A stretch of DNA of 64,000 bases. Origin: Acidovorax sp. Leaf160. Lineage in GTDB: Bacteria; Pseudomonadota; Gammaproteobacteria; Burkholderiales; Burkholderiaceae_C. The notes beneath the pieces are model-generated. The model was not told the DNA's origin. It made no database searches and saw nothing but the letters and a program-made list of their open reading frames with translations. Location: contig NZ_LMOV01000023.1 of NCBI RefSeq assembly GCF_001424265.1, positions 236,768-300,767 on the forward strand. Direction: 5' to 3'. Position numbers and translations under genes: made by a program. Every line of letters starts with the position of its first letter. Position 1 is the stretch's first letter. Positions 27,755-37,599 of the stretch are shown one piece after another.

Positions 27755-28894
27755 ATGCCTCCAGACACCGCCCCGGCTTCGCCCGTCCCCTACCACGCCG
27801 CCGTCGAACAGATGGAGCCCGATGAACCCCAGGTGACCGAGGAGCTGGACCAGACGCTGGGCAAGATCCGCGAGAAGACCTTCGAGAACAGCGGCCACGC
27901 GCGGCGCAGCGTGCACGCCAAGGCCCACGGCGTGCTGCGTGCGCAGCTGACCGTGCTGCCCGGCCTGCCGGAGCCGTTGGCGCAGGGCCTCTTCGCCCAA
28001 CCCGGTACGTACGACGCGATCATGCGTTTCTCCACCAACCCGGGCGACGTGCTGGACGACAAGGTGTCGCTGCCGCGCGGCCTCGGCCTGAAGATCCTGG
28101 GCGTGCCCGGTGCGCGGCTGCCAGGGTCCGAAGGCGACACCACGCAGAACTTCCTCTTCGTCGACAGCCCGGTGTTCGCCGCGCCCACGGCCAAGAAGTT
28201 TCTCGGCAACCTCAAGCCGCTGGCCGCCACCACCGATGTGGCCGAAGGCGCGAAGAAGGCCCTGTCGGCCACCCTGCAGCTGGCCGAGCGCGTCGTCGAG
28301 GCCTTCGGCGGCCAAAGCGGCAAGTTGATCGGCCTGGGCGGCCACGCGCCCACCCATGTGCTGGGCGCCACCTTCTTCACCGCCGCAGCGCTGCGGCACG
28401 GCCGCTACATCGCCAAGCTGTCGCTCGCGCCGGCCTCGGCGGAGCTGCAGGCCCTGGTCGACCAGAAGGTGGATCTGGACGGCCGCCCGAACGGCCTGCG
28501 CGAGGAGGTGGTGCGCTTCATGGCCGCGCACGGCGCCGAATGGGAGCTGCGCGTGCAGCTCTGCACCGATCGGGAAAGGATGCCCGTCGAGGACGCGTCG
28601 GTCGAGTGGCCGCAGGACGAGAGCCCCTACGTCACCGTCGCCCGGCTGACGGCGCCGCCGCAAAGCGCCTGGAGCGACGCCATCGCCGCCGTCTCCGAGG
28701 ACGGCCTGTTCTTCAGCCCCTGGCGCGGCCTGGCCGACCACCAGCCGCTCGGGAACGTGATGCGCGTGCGCAAGCTGGCCTATGAAAGATCGGCCCGGTT
28801 CCGGGCGGAACACAACGGCACGCCGGTGCTGGAGCCGACGGCGCTGCCAGCGGCCCTGCAGGAGCCGCCGCGGCCAGCGGCAGAGCAGGCTTGA
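27755..28894 (+). CDS. Catalase-related heme protein
   Basis: The 379-residue protein belongs to the small catalase-like family. The distal His is in SVHAKAHGVL, MRFSTNPGD corresponds to the conserved heme-pocket stretch, FVDSPVF follows the distal side, and the proximal Tyr lies in MRVRKLAYERSARFR. It is shorter than true monofunctional catalases (about 480 residues and up), and lacks a tetramer arm. Peroxidase-type or other organic-peroxide chemistry is possible. It follows the YdeP-like gene in the same direction and is convergent with the kinase gene, with only 10 bp between the two stops. Confidence 0.82.
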   Translation: MPPDTAPASPVPYHAAVEQMEPDEPQVTEELDQTLGKIREKTFENSGHARRSVHAKAHGVLRAQLTVLPGLPEPLAQGLFAQPGTYDAIMRFSTNPGDVLDDKVSLPRGLGLKILGVPGARLPGSEGDTTQNFLFVDSPVFAAPTAKKFLGNLKPLAATTDVAEGAKKALSATLQLAERVVEAFGGQSGKLIGLGGHAPTHVLGATFFTAAALRHGRYIAKLSLAPASAELQALVDQKVDLDGRPNGLREEVVRFMAAHGAEWELRVQLCTDRERMPVEDASVEWPQDESPYVTVARLTAPPQSAWSDAIAAVSEDGLFFSPWRGLADHQPLGNVMRVRKLAYERSARFRAEHNGTPVLEPTALPAALQEPPRPAAEQA

Positions 28895-28904
28895 CCCGGC
28901 GTGA

Positions 28905-29909
28905 CTACGGCGCTGCAGCCCCTGCCGCCCCTGCGCCCCCTGCGTCGGCGTCGAGCAGTTCCGCACGGTTGGGCAGACCGTCGGAATCCCCGGGAAAACC
29001 CACCACCCGCGCACCGATGGCGTTGCCGCGGGCCGCGGCCTGCGCCAGCGAAAGCCCTTCGAGCAGGCCGCTGACCACGCCGACCGCGAAGCCGTCCCCC
29101 GCGCCGACGGTATCCACCACCTGCGCCACGGCAATGCCCGGCGAATGGCCAGCGGGCCCGCCGCGCTCTGCGTAGTAGGCCCCCTCGGGCCCCAGCTTCA
29201 CGACGACCTGCCTTGCACCGCGCTCCAGGTAGAAAGCGGCGATGTCCTCGGCCGTGTCTTGGCCCGTCAGCAGGCGGCCTTCGGCCAGGCCCGGCAGCAC
29301 CAGGTCGCTGAGCGATGCCAGCGCGTTGACGCAGTCGGCCATGGCCTCGGGCGAAGGCCACAGCCGTGGACGCAGATTCGGGTCGAAGGACACCGTGGCG
29401 CCGGCCGCGCGGGCCTGGCGTGCGAGATGGAAGGCGAGCTCGCGGGTGCTGGGCGACAGCGCCGGCGTGATGCCGGTCAGGTGCAGATGGCGTGCAGGAA
29501 AGGCGCCTGCGGGTGCGTCCGCCAGACCCAGGCGGCTGGCGGCCGAGCCCTTGCGGAAGTACTCGATCTGCGGGTCGCTGCCGTCGTCGGCCCGCGTCTT
29601 GAGCATGAACCCGGTGGGGTGGGCGTCGTCCTGGGCGACGAAGCGCGCGTCGATGCCTTCACTCGCCAGCACGCCTTGCAGGAACCGGCCGAACGAATCG
29701 CGCCCCAGCCGCGTGATGTAGCCGGTGCGCAGGCCGAGCCGGGCCAGGCCCGTCGCCACGTTCAGCTCGGCGCCCGCCGGCACGCGGCGGAAGTCGGCCA
29801 CCGCATGCAGTTCGCCCGGCTGGGTCGCCATGAAAAGCGCCATGGGCTCGCCCACGGTCAGGGCGTCCAGCAGGCCGGGGCCAGAGGGTTGCGGATTGCG
29901 GCCTTCCAT
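28905..29909 (-). CDS. PfkB-family sugar kinase, probable 2-keto-3-deoxygluconate kinase
   Basis: The 334-residue protein starts at ATG 29909, overlapping the altronate dehydratase stop (TGATG); GTG 29912 is an alternative. PfkB motifs: VPAGAELNVATGLARLG near the N-terminus, FDPNLRPRLW, and the catalytic DTVGAGDGFAVG with the base Asp. The IEYFRKGSAAS segment is typical of KDG kinases. It would phosphorylate 2-keto-3-deoxygluconate to KDPG, the end of the pathway encoded by this operon. It is the last of eight co-directional genes. No KDPG aldolase is in the window. Confidence 0.85.
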   Translation of the reverse strand: MEGRNPQPSGPGLLDALTVGEPMALFMATQPGELHAVADFRRVPAGAELNVATGLARLGLRTGYITRLGRDSFGRFLQGVLASEGIDARFVAQDDAHPTGFMLKTRADDGSDPQIEYFRKGSAASRLGLADAPAGAFPARHLHLTGITPALSPSTRELAFHLARQARAAGATVSFDPNLRPRLWPSPEAMADCVNALASLSDLVLPGLAEGRLLTGQDTAEDIAAFYLERGARQVVVKLGPEGAYYAERGGPAGHSPGIAVAQVVDTVGAGDGFAVGVVSGLLEGLSLAQAAARGNAIGARVVGFPGDSDGLPNRAELLDADAGGAGAAGAAAP

Positions 29910-31474
29910 CACATCACGGCTCCCAGTTGCCAGGGCAGGAATTCATTGTCGCCCAGCCCGTTCTCTTCGCTCTTGCTGCGCTGGCCGGAGGCGGTGGCGA
30001 CCATCAGGCGGAACAGCGCCTCGCCGGCCTCGTCGATGGTCTGCCGGCCGTCCACGATGCCGCCGCAGTCGAAGTCCATGTCGAGCGACATGCGCTGGAA
30101 CATCGGGGTGTTGGTGGCCAGCTTGAGCGAGGGCGTGGGCTTGCACCCGTAGGTGGAGCCGCGCCCGGTGGTAAAGCAGATCAGGTTGGCGCCGCCCGCC
30201 ACCTGGCCCGTGGCGGAGACGGGGTCGTAGCCCGGCGTGTCCATGAACACCAGGCCGTGCGTGCGCACCGGCTCGGCGTACTCCAGCACCTCCATCAGGC
30301 CGGTGGAGCCCGCCTTGGCGACGGCGCCGAGCGACTTCTCCAGAATGGTGGTGATGCCGCCGGCCTTGTTGCCGGGCGACGGGTTGTTGTTCAGGTCGCC
30401 GCCGTGCAGCGCGGCATAGCGCTCCCACCAGGCCAGCCGTTGCATCAGCTTGTCGGCCACGGCGGGCGTGGCGGCGCGGTGGGTCAGCAGGTGTTCCGCG
30501 CCGTAGATCTCGGGTGTTTCCGACAGGATGGCGGTGCCGCCGTGGCGCACCACCCGGTCGACCGCAGCCCCCAGCGCGGGGTTGGCGCTGATGCCGGAAT
30601 AGCCGTCGGAGCCGCCGCACTGCAGCCCCACCGTCAGGTGCGACAGGGGCACCGGCTGGCGCCGCGCCTGGTTGGCCTGCTCCAGCATCTGGCGCAGGAG
30701 CTGCTGGCCCGCCGCGATGGTCTCCCGCGTGCCGCCCTCGTCCTGGATGGTGAGCGTGGCGAACATGCCCGGCGCGCGGGCGGTCAGCGTCTCGACCAGC
30801 GGCGCAATCTGGTTGACCTCGCAACCCAGCCCGATGACCAGCACGCCGGCGAAGTTGGGGTGGTTGGCATAGCCGCGCAACGTGCGCTGCAGCAGCGCCA
30901 GCCCTTCGCCGTCGCCGCCCATGCCGCAGCCGCTGCCGTGGGTGATGGCCACCACGCCGTCCACCTGCGGCCACGCCGCCAGCGCCGGGCCGCGGAACGC
31001 GTCAGCGATGTGCCGGCACACGGTGGCCGAGCAGTTGACGCTGGCGATCACGCCCAGGTAGTTGCGCGTGCCGACGCGGCCGTCGGGCCGCACGAAGCCG
31101 TCGAAGCTGAGCGGTGCCGGCGCGCGCTCGGTCGGCCGAAAGCCCGCACCCGCGGCGTGCCCGTGGCTGGAGGCCGTCATGCCGACGTTGTGCACATGCA
31201 CGTGCTCGCCCTCGGCGACCGGCGCGGTCGCCACGCCGATGCTCTGGCCGTACTTGCGCACCACATCGCCCATGGCAATGGGTTCGAGCGCCAGCTTGTG
31301 GCCCGAGGGGATCGGCTGGCGAACCACCACGGTGCGCGTGCCGACGGTCACGGCCTCCTGGGCCTGCAGGTCGCGGCGGGCCACCGCCACGTTGTCGGTG
31401 GCGGCCAGTTGCAGCACCGCAGGTGCTGCGGGCGCGCCGCCTGCGGGGGTCGATGCGTTGTGCGGAGAGGTCAT
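29909..31474 (-). CDS. uxaA: Altronate dehydratase family protein (UxaA/GarD)
   Basis: The 521-residue protein has an N-terminal SAF domain (about 20-100, with VRQPIPSGHKLAL) and the large UxaA/GarD domain (GFVRPDGRVGTRNYLGVI, THGSGCGMGGDGEG, GLGCEVNQI, LQCGGSDGYSGISANPALG, TTGRGSTYGCKPTPSLKLATN). Family members dehydrate altronate or galactarate with Fe(II). The neighbouring tagaturonate-reductase-like gene and KDG kinase favour D-altronate to KDG; GarD would need a different set. The intact SAF plus catalytic domains agree with single-chain UxaA. Confidence 0.87.
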   Translation of the reverse strand: MTSPHNASTPAGGAPAAPAVLQLAATDNVAVARRDLQAQEAVTVGTRTVVVRQPIPSGHKLALEPIAMGDVVRKYGQSIGVATAPVAEGEHVHVHNVGMTASSHGHAAGAGFRPTERAPAPLSFDGFVRPDGRVGTRNYLGVIASVNCSATVCRHIADAFRGPALAAWPQVDGVVAITHGSGCGMGGDGEGLALLQRTLRGYANHPNFAGVLVIGLGCEVNQIAPLVETLTARAPGMFATLTIQDEGGTRETIAAGQQLLRQMLEQANQARRQPVPLSHLTVGLQCGGSDGYSGISANPALGAAVDRVVRHGGTAILSETPEIYGAEHLLTHRAATPAVADKLMQRLAWWERYAALHGGDLNNNPSPGNKAGGITTILEKSLGAVAKAGSTGLMEVLEYAEPVRTHGLVFMDTPGYDPVSATGQVAGGANLICFTTGRGSTYGCKPTPSLKLATNTPMFQRMSLDMDFDCGGIVDGRQTIDEAGEALFRLMVATASGQRSKSEENGLGDNEFLPWQLGAVM

Positions 31475-31513
31475 CGTCGCTGTGTGGAAAAGGATGAGGG
31501 GCGAATGGCCCTG

Positions 31514-32659
31514 TCAGGCACCGTGCGCCATCGCCGCCCGAAGACGGGGCTGGGCCAGCTGCGGCGCCCGCTCGGCCGCCAGGGCCAGGATGGGGCCGAA
31601 CCGCCGCAGCTTCTTTTGCGCGTGGTTCTGCGCGATGTCAGCGATGCGGTGGTCGAGGAACGGGTTGGCGAAGCGCTCGCGCACGTCGGCCAGGTAGGCA
31701 TCCGCCTGGGCCCGCGCGGCAGCGCCCAGGCTGTCGAAGACGGGCAGGATTTCCTCGCTCCAGAGCGCCTCCAGCGCCGCCCGCTGCTCGCGGTCGGCCA
31801 TGGCCTGCCTGACGGTGGCTGCCGGGTCGCTGCCGCCGCGCAGCCACTGCTCGGCCAGGAAGGTGTGGCCGCCATTGAGCAGGAAGAGCTTGAGCCGCTC
31901 GTGGAATGCCAGGTCGTCGGTGAGCACGATGGCGGGGTGCTGGCAGGGCAGTTGCAGGCCCGGGCGGCGCTCGATGGCCCAGAGCGCATAGGGCTCGGCC
32001 ACGGCGCCGACCGGCTCGATGGCCTCGGACACGATGCGGTCCACCAGCGAGTTGGCCCAGACGCAGTGCGTGCCGAGCCAGCCGATGCACTCGGCGGGCA
32101 GCTGCCACTGCCGCGCCAGCCCGGTCACCAGGCCGCAGAGCACATCGCCGTTGCGCTCGACCAGCTCGCACGGGAGCAAGGTGAGCGGCAGCCGGGGCGC
32201 CGCCTGCCAGCGGCCGTGCAGCAGCACCAGCAGCTTGGCAGGGAAGCTGCGCGGCGGCGCGCTGCCGGGTGCCAGCGACTCGGGGCCGTCGCGCTCGTCG
32301 AGCAGGTAGCCCGTGTCCGCCGTGTTCGACACGATCACGCGCACCTCGCTCGCCACCTGCGCCCGCAGCTGCGGCCAGTGGCTGGACGCGGAGCAGGCGG
32401 CCTGCACCGCCGTGCACTGCACCGTGCGGTCCACCACCTCGCCGCCGGCCAGTCCGCGCACCCGCACCGGGTAGCCGCCGCCATGGGCCAGCGCGGCCAC
32501 GCGGGCGGCGCCTTCGGGGCGCTCGGTGGTCTGCACCACGGTGATCGCTCCCAGCGCATCGCTGGCGCCGCCGGTTCCGGCCAGCGCCTCGGAGACGAAG
32601 AGATCGACGTGCGCCAGCAGGAAGCGGCTGGTGCCCAGCTGAAGAATCGGCCGTGCCAT
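31514..32659 (-). CDS. Mannitol dehydrogenase family oxidoreductase, tagaturonate reductase-like
   Basis: The 381-residue protein has the polyol-specific long-chain dehydrogenase pattern: LQLGTSRFLLAHVDLF near the start for NAD binding and VSNTADTGY, plus the catalytic Lys region in HERLKLFLLNGGHT. It is shorter than E. coli UxaB (about 480), being compact at both ends. In the operon it would interconvert D-tagaturonate and D-altronate, linking the zinc dehydrogenase upstream to UxaA downstream. D-fructuronate/mannonate is the alternative but then UxuA would be expected. It starts 6 bp after the dehydrogenase gene ends. Confidence 0.8.
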   Translation of the reverse strand: MARPILQLGTSRFLLAHVDLFVSEALAGTGGASDALGAITVVQTTERPEGAARVAALAHGGGYPVRVRGLAGGEVVDRTVQCTAVQAACSASSHWPQLRAQVASEVRVIVSNTADTGYLLDERDGPESLAPGSAPPRSFPAKLLVLLHGRWQAAPRLPLTLLPCELVERNGDVLCGLVTGLARQWQLPAECIGWLGTHCVWANSLVDRIVSEAIEPVGAVAEPYALWAIERRPGLQLPCQHPAIVLTDDLAFHERLKLFLLNGGHTFLAEQWLRGGSDPAATVRQAMADREQRAALEALWSEEILPVFDSLGAAARAQADAYLADVRERFANPFLDHRIADIAQNHAQKKLRRFGPILALAAERAPQLAQPRLRAAMAHGA

Positions 32660-32665
32660 GGCGGG

Positions 32666-33676
32666 TCAGACCTCGACGATGGCCTTGACCACGCCGCGCG
32701 CCGGGTCGAGCAGTTGCGCGAACTCGGCGGGCACGTCGGCCAGCGCCATGCGGTGGGTGTTCAGGGCGGCGGTGGGAACCTGTCCCGCGCGCATGGCCGC
32801 CAGCACCGCCTCGAAGTCTTCGGCCGTCGCGTTGCGGCTGCCCAGCAGCGTGGTTTCGCGCTTGTGGAACTCGGGGTCGGAGAAGGTGATGGTGTCGCGC
32901 ACCACCGAGATCAGCACGTAGGTGCCGCCATGCGCCACGAAGCCGAAGCCTCGTTCGATGGCCTTGGCATTGCCCGTGGCGTCGAACACCTGGTCGAAGA
33001 ATTCGCCCTGGGTGGCGGACGAGAGCTGCTCGACGTCGCCCTCGCCCAGCGTGACTGCGTGGGCCACGACCAGTTCGCGCCGGCAGAAGTCCACGCGGTC
33101 CTGGCGGCCGTCGATGGCCGTCACCTCGGCGCCGCGCAGCCGCGCGAAAATCATGGCCGCCATGCCGATGGGGCCGGCGCCCACGACCAGCACGCGCTGG
33201 CCGCGCTGCACGTTGCCCCGGCGCACGGCGTGCGCGCCGATGGCGAGGAATTCGATCATCGCCGCCTGGTCCAGCGTGACCCCGTCCGCCTTGTGCACGA
33301 AGGCCTCGGGCAGCGACAGGTATTCGGTGAAGGCGCCATCGCGGTGCACGCCCAGCACCTGGATGTTCACGCAGCAGTTCGTCTTGCCCTGCCGGCACGC
33401 CACACAGGTGCCGCACGACAGATAGGGCATGACGTAGGCCGCATCGCCCGCCACCAGCCGCCCGCCCGGCACGCCCTCCTCCACCACGCCCGACAGCTCA
33501 TGCCCCATCACGCGGGGGTACTGCAGGAAGGGCTGGTTGCCGGTGAAGATGTGCAGGTCGGTTCCGCACACGCCCACGCGCCTGACGCGCAGCAGCACCT
33601 CGCCCTCGCCGCGCACGGGGCGTTCTCGTTGCTCGGCGCGCAGGGTGCCAGGGGTTTCGCAGATGACGGTCAGCAT
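32666..33676 (-). CDS. Zinc-dependent medium-chain dehydrogenase, probable aldonate 5-dehydrogenase
   Basis: The 336-residue protein has catalytic zinc ligands in GVCGTDLH and GHE, a structural zinc lobe with four cysteines (CGTCVACRQGKTNC), and a Rossmann loop VVGAGPIG. It resembles L-galactonate/L-gulonate 5-dehydrogenases (LgoD) and RspB. L-galactonate oxidation would give D-tagaturonate, exactly the substrate of the next enzyme in the operon. ATG 33676 is chosen; a TTG at 33691 is the only longer start, and neither has a strong ribosome site. Substrate is inferred from gene order. Confidence 0.82.
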   Translation of the reverse strand: MLTVICETPGTLRAEQRERPVRGEGEVLLRVRRVGVCGTDLHIFTGNQPFLQYPRVMGHELSGVVEEGVPGGRLVAGDAAYVMPYLSCGTCVACRQGKTNCCVNIQVLGVHRDGAFTEYLSLPEAFVHKADGVTLDQAAMIEFLAIGAHAVRRGNVQRGQRVLVVGAGPIGMAAMIFARLRGAEVTAIDGRQDRVDFCRRELVVAHAVTLGEGDVEQLSSATQGEFFDQVFDATGNAKAIERGFGFVAHGGTYVLISVVRDTITFSDPEFHKRETTLLGSRNATAEDFEAVLAAMRAGQVPTAALNTHRMALADVPAEFAQLLDPARGVVKAIVEV

Positions 33677-33724
33677 GGGAAGGGCTCGCAAGGAAGGGGA
33701 TGAAGGTGCAAACGGATCGGCTGC

Positions 33725-34495
33725 TCAGTTGCCGTGGTATTTCTTGTAGATCGCGGTGAGCTTGCCGTTCTCGGTGTTCTTGGCGATCCAGTCGTTGATC
33801 CAGGCCTTCAGCTCGGGCTCGTTCTTGCGCAGGCCGATGCCCAGCGGCACGGTGGACATGACGAACTTCTGCTCCAGGTCTTTCTGCGGCACCTTGGCCC
33901 GCACGGTGTTGACGATGGCCGGCGAGGTGGCGATGAAGTCGGCCTGGCCGCTGACGGCGGCGGTGACCAGCGTGGCGTCGTCGTCGAAGCGCACGATCTG
34001 CGCATCTTTCGCACCCGCCGTCACGACCTTGTCGTTGTTGGAGCCGCGGGTGGTCGCCACGCGCTTGCCCTTGAGGTCGTCGAAGCCCTTGACCTGCGCG
34101 GCCTTCGGCCCGGCGACGACGGCGAGGATCTGCGCATAGGGCACCGAGAAGTCGATGACCTTCTCGCGGTCGGGGGTCACCGACAGCGACGCCACCACGA
34201 TGTCGGCCTTGCCGGTCTGCAGGAACGGGATGCGGTTGGGGCTGGTGGTCTGCACCATTTCCAGGGCCACGCCGAGGTCGCTGGCGAGCAGCTGGGCGGT
34301 TTCCACGTCGGAGCCGACCGGCTTCATGGCGCCGTCGACGAAGCCGTAGGGGGGCGAGCCGGTGTCGAGCGCGATGCGGATCTTCTTCGCTTCGCGGATG
34401 TCCTTGAGCAGGTCGGCGTGCGCGGCGCCGGCACCGAGGGTCAGCAAGGCGGCAGCGGCGACGAGGCTGCGAACGAGGTGGGAACGGCGGATCAT
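33725..34495 (-). CDS. Amino-acid-type ABC transporter substrate-binding protein
   Basis: The 256-residue precursor has a Sec signal peptide ending at GAAHA (residue 27) and the SBP_bac_3 fold: IRIALDTGSPPYGF, VGSDVETAQLLASDLG, VVASLSVTPDREKVIDFS and DLKGKRVATTRGSNND. The usual arginine for the ligand carboxylate is present in TPDRE-type context. ATG 34495 follows AGGAG. Members bind polar amino acids, opines or other carboxylates. In this operon the likely cargo is a sugar acid, which would be unusual for the family. Confidence 0.88.
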   Translation of the reverse strand: MIRRSHLVRSLVAAAALLTLGAGAAHADLLKDIREAKKIRIALDTGSPPYGFVDGAMKPVGSDVETAQLLASDLGVALEMVQTTSPNRIPFLQTGKADIVVASLSVTPDREKVIDFSVPYAQILAVVAGPKAAQVKGFDDLKGKRVATTRGSNNDKVVTAGAKDAQIVRFDDDATLVTAAVSGQADFIATSPAIVNTVRAKVPQKDLEQKFVMSTVPLGIGLRKNEPELKAWINDWIAKNTENGKLTAIYKKYHGN

Positions 34496-34572
34496 GGTGG
34501 TTGTCTCCTGGTGTTGAATCTTGGGGATGGATCCGTGGCGGCGCGTTGGGCGCGCCTTGCGCAAAGGGGCTC

Positions 34573-35284
<712 letters not shown>

Positions 35285-35301
<17 letters not shown>

Positions 35302-35935
35302 GGAAGCTCCTCTCAAGGCGGCGGCTCAGCACCGACAGCGGATAACACAGGGCGAAGTACAGGGCCGCGACGACCATGAAGATGACGAAGGGCTCGAACG
35401 TGGAGTTGTTGATGATCTGGCCGGCGCGCGCCAGCTCGACGAAGCCGATGGCCGACGCCAGCGAGGTGTTCTTGACGATCTGCACCATGAAGCCCACGGT
35501 GGGCGGCGTCGCGATCTTCACGGCCTGCGGCAGGATCACGTGCCACACCCGTTGGTGCCAGCGCAGCGCCAGGCACTCGGCCGCCTCGGCTTGCGTGCGC
35601 GGCACCGACTCGATGCAGCCACGCCAGATCTCGCCCAGGTAGGCCGAGACGTAAATGGACAGCGCCAGTGCCGCCGCCGTGAGCGGGGCCACGTTCAAGC
35701 CCAGCGACGGCAGGCCGAAATACGCCAGCGGCAGCAGCACCAGCAACGGCGTGCCCTGGATCAGCTTGATGTAGACGGAGACGGCCAGGCGCGACCAGCG
35801 CGGCCCGTAGGAGCTGCCCAGCGCGACGAGGAAGCCCAGCAGCCCGCCCCCTGCGAAGGCGAGCAGCGACAGCCCGATCGTCCACAGCAGCCCATTCCAC
35901 AGGAAGAGCAGGTGGGCGGTGGTGAGAAAACCCAT
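35285..35935 (-). CDS. Amino-acid-type ABC transporter permease 2
   Basis: The 216-residue protein has five predicted helices. The coupling loop is [20 protein letters not shown], the HisM/GlnP family EAA motif, preceded by [13 protein letters not shown]. Start ATG 35935 gives the full N-terminal helix. It pairs with permease 1 to form a heterodimer. A coding overlap with the ATPase gene downstream indicates coupled translation. Confidence 0.9.
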
Positions 35936-35961
35936 GGCGTGCGTTCCTTCTCGTGGTTCTT

Positions 35962-36645
35962 CTACAGTGGGGTGCCCAGGCGCCGGCGCCGGGGAAAGGC
36001 CACCATGGCAACGGCCCACAGCAGCCCGCGCATCAGCAGCGACATCAGCAGGTAGCCGGCCGCGACGATGAGGTAGGTCTCCACGGAGCGATAGGTGTCG
36101 GACTGCACGCGGTTGGCGACGGCGGTGAGTTCCTCGGCGGAGATCTGCGAGCAGATCGACGAGGCCAGCATCAACAGCACGTACTGGCTGGACAGCGCGG
36201 GATACACCCGCTCGATGGCCGGCGGCAGCACCACGTGCCGCAGCGTCTGCCAGCGCGACAGGCCCATGCATTCGGCGGCCTCCAGCTGGCTGCGGGGAAT
36301 GGATTCGATGCCGGCGCGCACGATCTCGCTGGTGTAGGCCCCCACGTTCACCACCAGCGCCACGGTGGCCGCCGTGAACGCCCCGACCTGCAGGCCCATC
36401 GACGCGAGGCCGAAGTAGACGATGAACACCTGCACCAGCAGCGGCGTGTTGCGGATCACCTCGATGTAGAGGCCCGACACCTGGGCCAGCCACCGCGTGC
36501 GCCCGGTGTTGGCCAGGGCGCAGAACACACCCAGCAGAAAGCCGAAGAACGTGGCCGACACCGACAGGGCCAGCGTGGTCCATGCGCCGTTCAGCAGATC
36601 GGGCCAATAAGCCAGGGGCGCGGAAAAGTCGAAGGCGTAGTTCAA
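35962..36645 (-). CDS. Amino-acid-type ABC transporter permease 1
   Basis: The 227-residue protein has the same fold: YIEVIRNTPLLVQVFIVYFG and the EAA loop SIPRSQLEAAECMGLSRWQT. It is the first gene of the eight-gene minus-strand operon, 26 bp before permease 2. Its upstream region (36646-36857) is shared with the divergent FadR-type regulator and carries several inverted repeats. Confidence 0.9.
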   Translation of the reverse strand: MNYAFDFSAPLAYWPDLLNGAWTTLALSVSATFFGFLLGVFCALANTGRTRWLAQVSGLYIEVIRNTPLLVQVFIVYFGLASMGLQVGAFTAATVALVVNVGAYTSEIVRAGIESIPRSQLEAAECMGLSRWQTLRHVVLPPAIERVYPALSSQYVLLMLASSICSQISAEELTAVANRVQSDTYRSVETYLIVAAGYLLMSLLMRGLLWAVAMVAFPRRRRLGTPL

Positions 36646-36693
36646 GGCGGTTGGGGCGGCCGCTCGGAGGGCAGCCGCATCGTGGGTTTTCTT

Positions 36694-36729
36694 GGTCAGG
36701 CCAATTTACCGGCAAAACAAAATTGGCCT
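36694..36729. promoter_or_regulatory. Operator-like repeats on the ABC-operon side of the divergent region
   Basis: GGTCAGGCCA (36694-36703) recurs at 36819-36828. An inverted repeat AGGCCAATTT/AAATTGGCCT (36698-36707/36720-36729) overlaps it. Position suits control of the minus-strand operon promoter. Confidence 0.55.
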
Positions 36730-36831
36730 TACCGGGTTTTCCCCAAATCCGGGTGTACAGGCCATTTTGCGGCGGGTACGAACGAAATTCCCTGCTTACA
36801 CTGCGATCCATACCGCACGGTCAGGCCACGA

Positions 36832-36842
36832 TGGTCTGACCA
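36832..36842. promoter_or_regulatory. FadR-type operator TGGTCTGACCA
   Basis: A perfect odd palindrome with the TGGT...ACCA form known for FadR/FCD-GntR regulators. It lies 15 bp before the regulator's ATG, so it fits autorepression. GGTCAGGCCA is just upstream at 36819. Confidence 0.65.
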
Positions 36843-36857
36843 ATTCAGGACCCACCC

Positions 36858-37550
36858 ATGTCAGACACCTCCAAGGGCTTTGAAACCCGTCGCCTGTACC
36901 AGCAGATCGCCGACAAGGTCCGCAGCCTGATCCAGCAGGGCGACTACGCGGTCGGCGCCCGCCTGCCCCCCGAGCGCGACCTGGCCCAGCAGCTGGGTGT
37001 GTCGCGGCCGTCGCTGCGGGAAGCGCTCATCGCGCTGGAGATCGAGGGCAGCGTCGAGATCCGCATGGGCTCGGGCGTCTACGTCTGCAGCCGCGCGCTG
37101 AGGCGGCCGGGCATGCCCGTGTCGATGGGCGAGAGCCCGCAGGAGCTGATGCAGGCCCGTGGCGTGCTGGAGGGCGGCGTGATCGTGCTGGCCTGCGTGC
37201 ACGCCACGCCCGAAGGCCTGGCACGCGTGCATGCCAGCGTGGAGGCCATGCGCGCCGACATTGCGGCCGGCCGGGACGTGCTGGAGCACGACCGGGAATT
37301 CCACGTGCGCATTGCCGAGATGACCGGCAACTCGGTGCTGGTCAGCCTCGTCGCCACCCTGTTCGACGAGCGACGCGGGCCGCTGGCCACCCACATGCGC
37401 AAGCGACTGGAAGGCCAGCCCACCTGGCATGAGGCCCTGGCGGAGCACGAGCAGGTCTACCGCTGCCTGGCCCTGCGCGACCCCTTGCTGGCCGAAGCCG
37501 CCATGCGCTCGCACATCCGCGCAGCCGCGGACCGCTGGGTCATCCCTTGA
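36858..37550 (+). CDS. FadR-subfamily GntR regulator of the hexuronate/aldonate operon
   Basis: The 230-residue protein has a winged helix at about 10-75 (GARLPPERDLAQQLGVSRPS, as in ExuR/UxuR/PdhR) and an FCD domain from about 90 with metal-site residues in EHDREFHVRIAEMTGN. It is divergent from the aldonate ABC/catabolic operon and has FadR-type palindromes in between. A sugar acid or pathway intermediate is the likely effector. It is similar in length and plan to E. coli ExuR and UxuR but orthology is not claimed. Confidence 0.88.
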   Translation: MSDTSKGFETRRLYQQIADKVRSLIQQGDYAVGARLPPERDLAQQLGVSRPSLREALIALEIEGSVEIRMGSGVYVCSRALRRPGMPVSMGESPQELMQARGVLEGGVIVLACVHATPEGLARVHASVEAMRADIAAGRDVLEHDREFHVRIAEMTGNSVLVSLVATLFDERRGPLATHMRKRLEGQPTWHEALAEHEQVYRCLALRDPLLAEAAMRSHIRAAADRWVIP

Positions 37551-37599
37551 ACGCCTGCCCCGCGGCGCCAACCCGGCACCTTCTCTCGTAGCTGCACCC

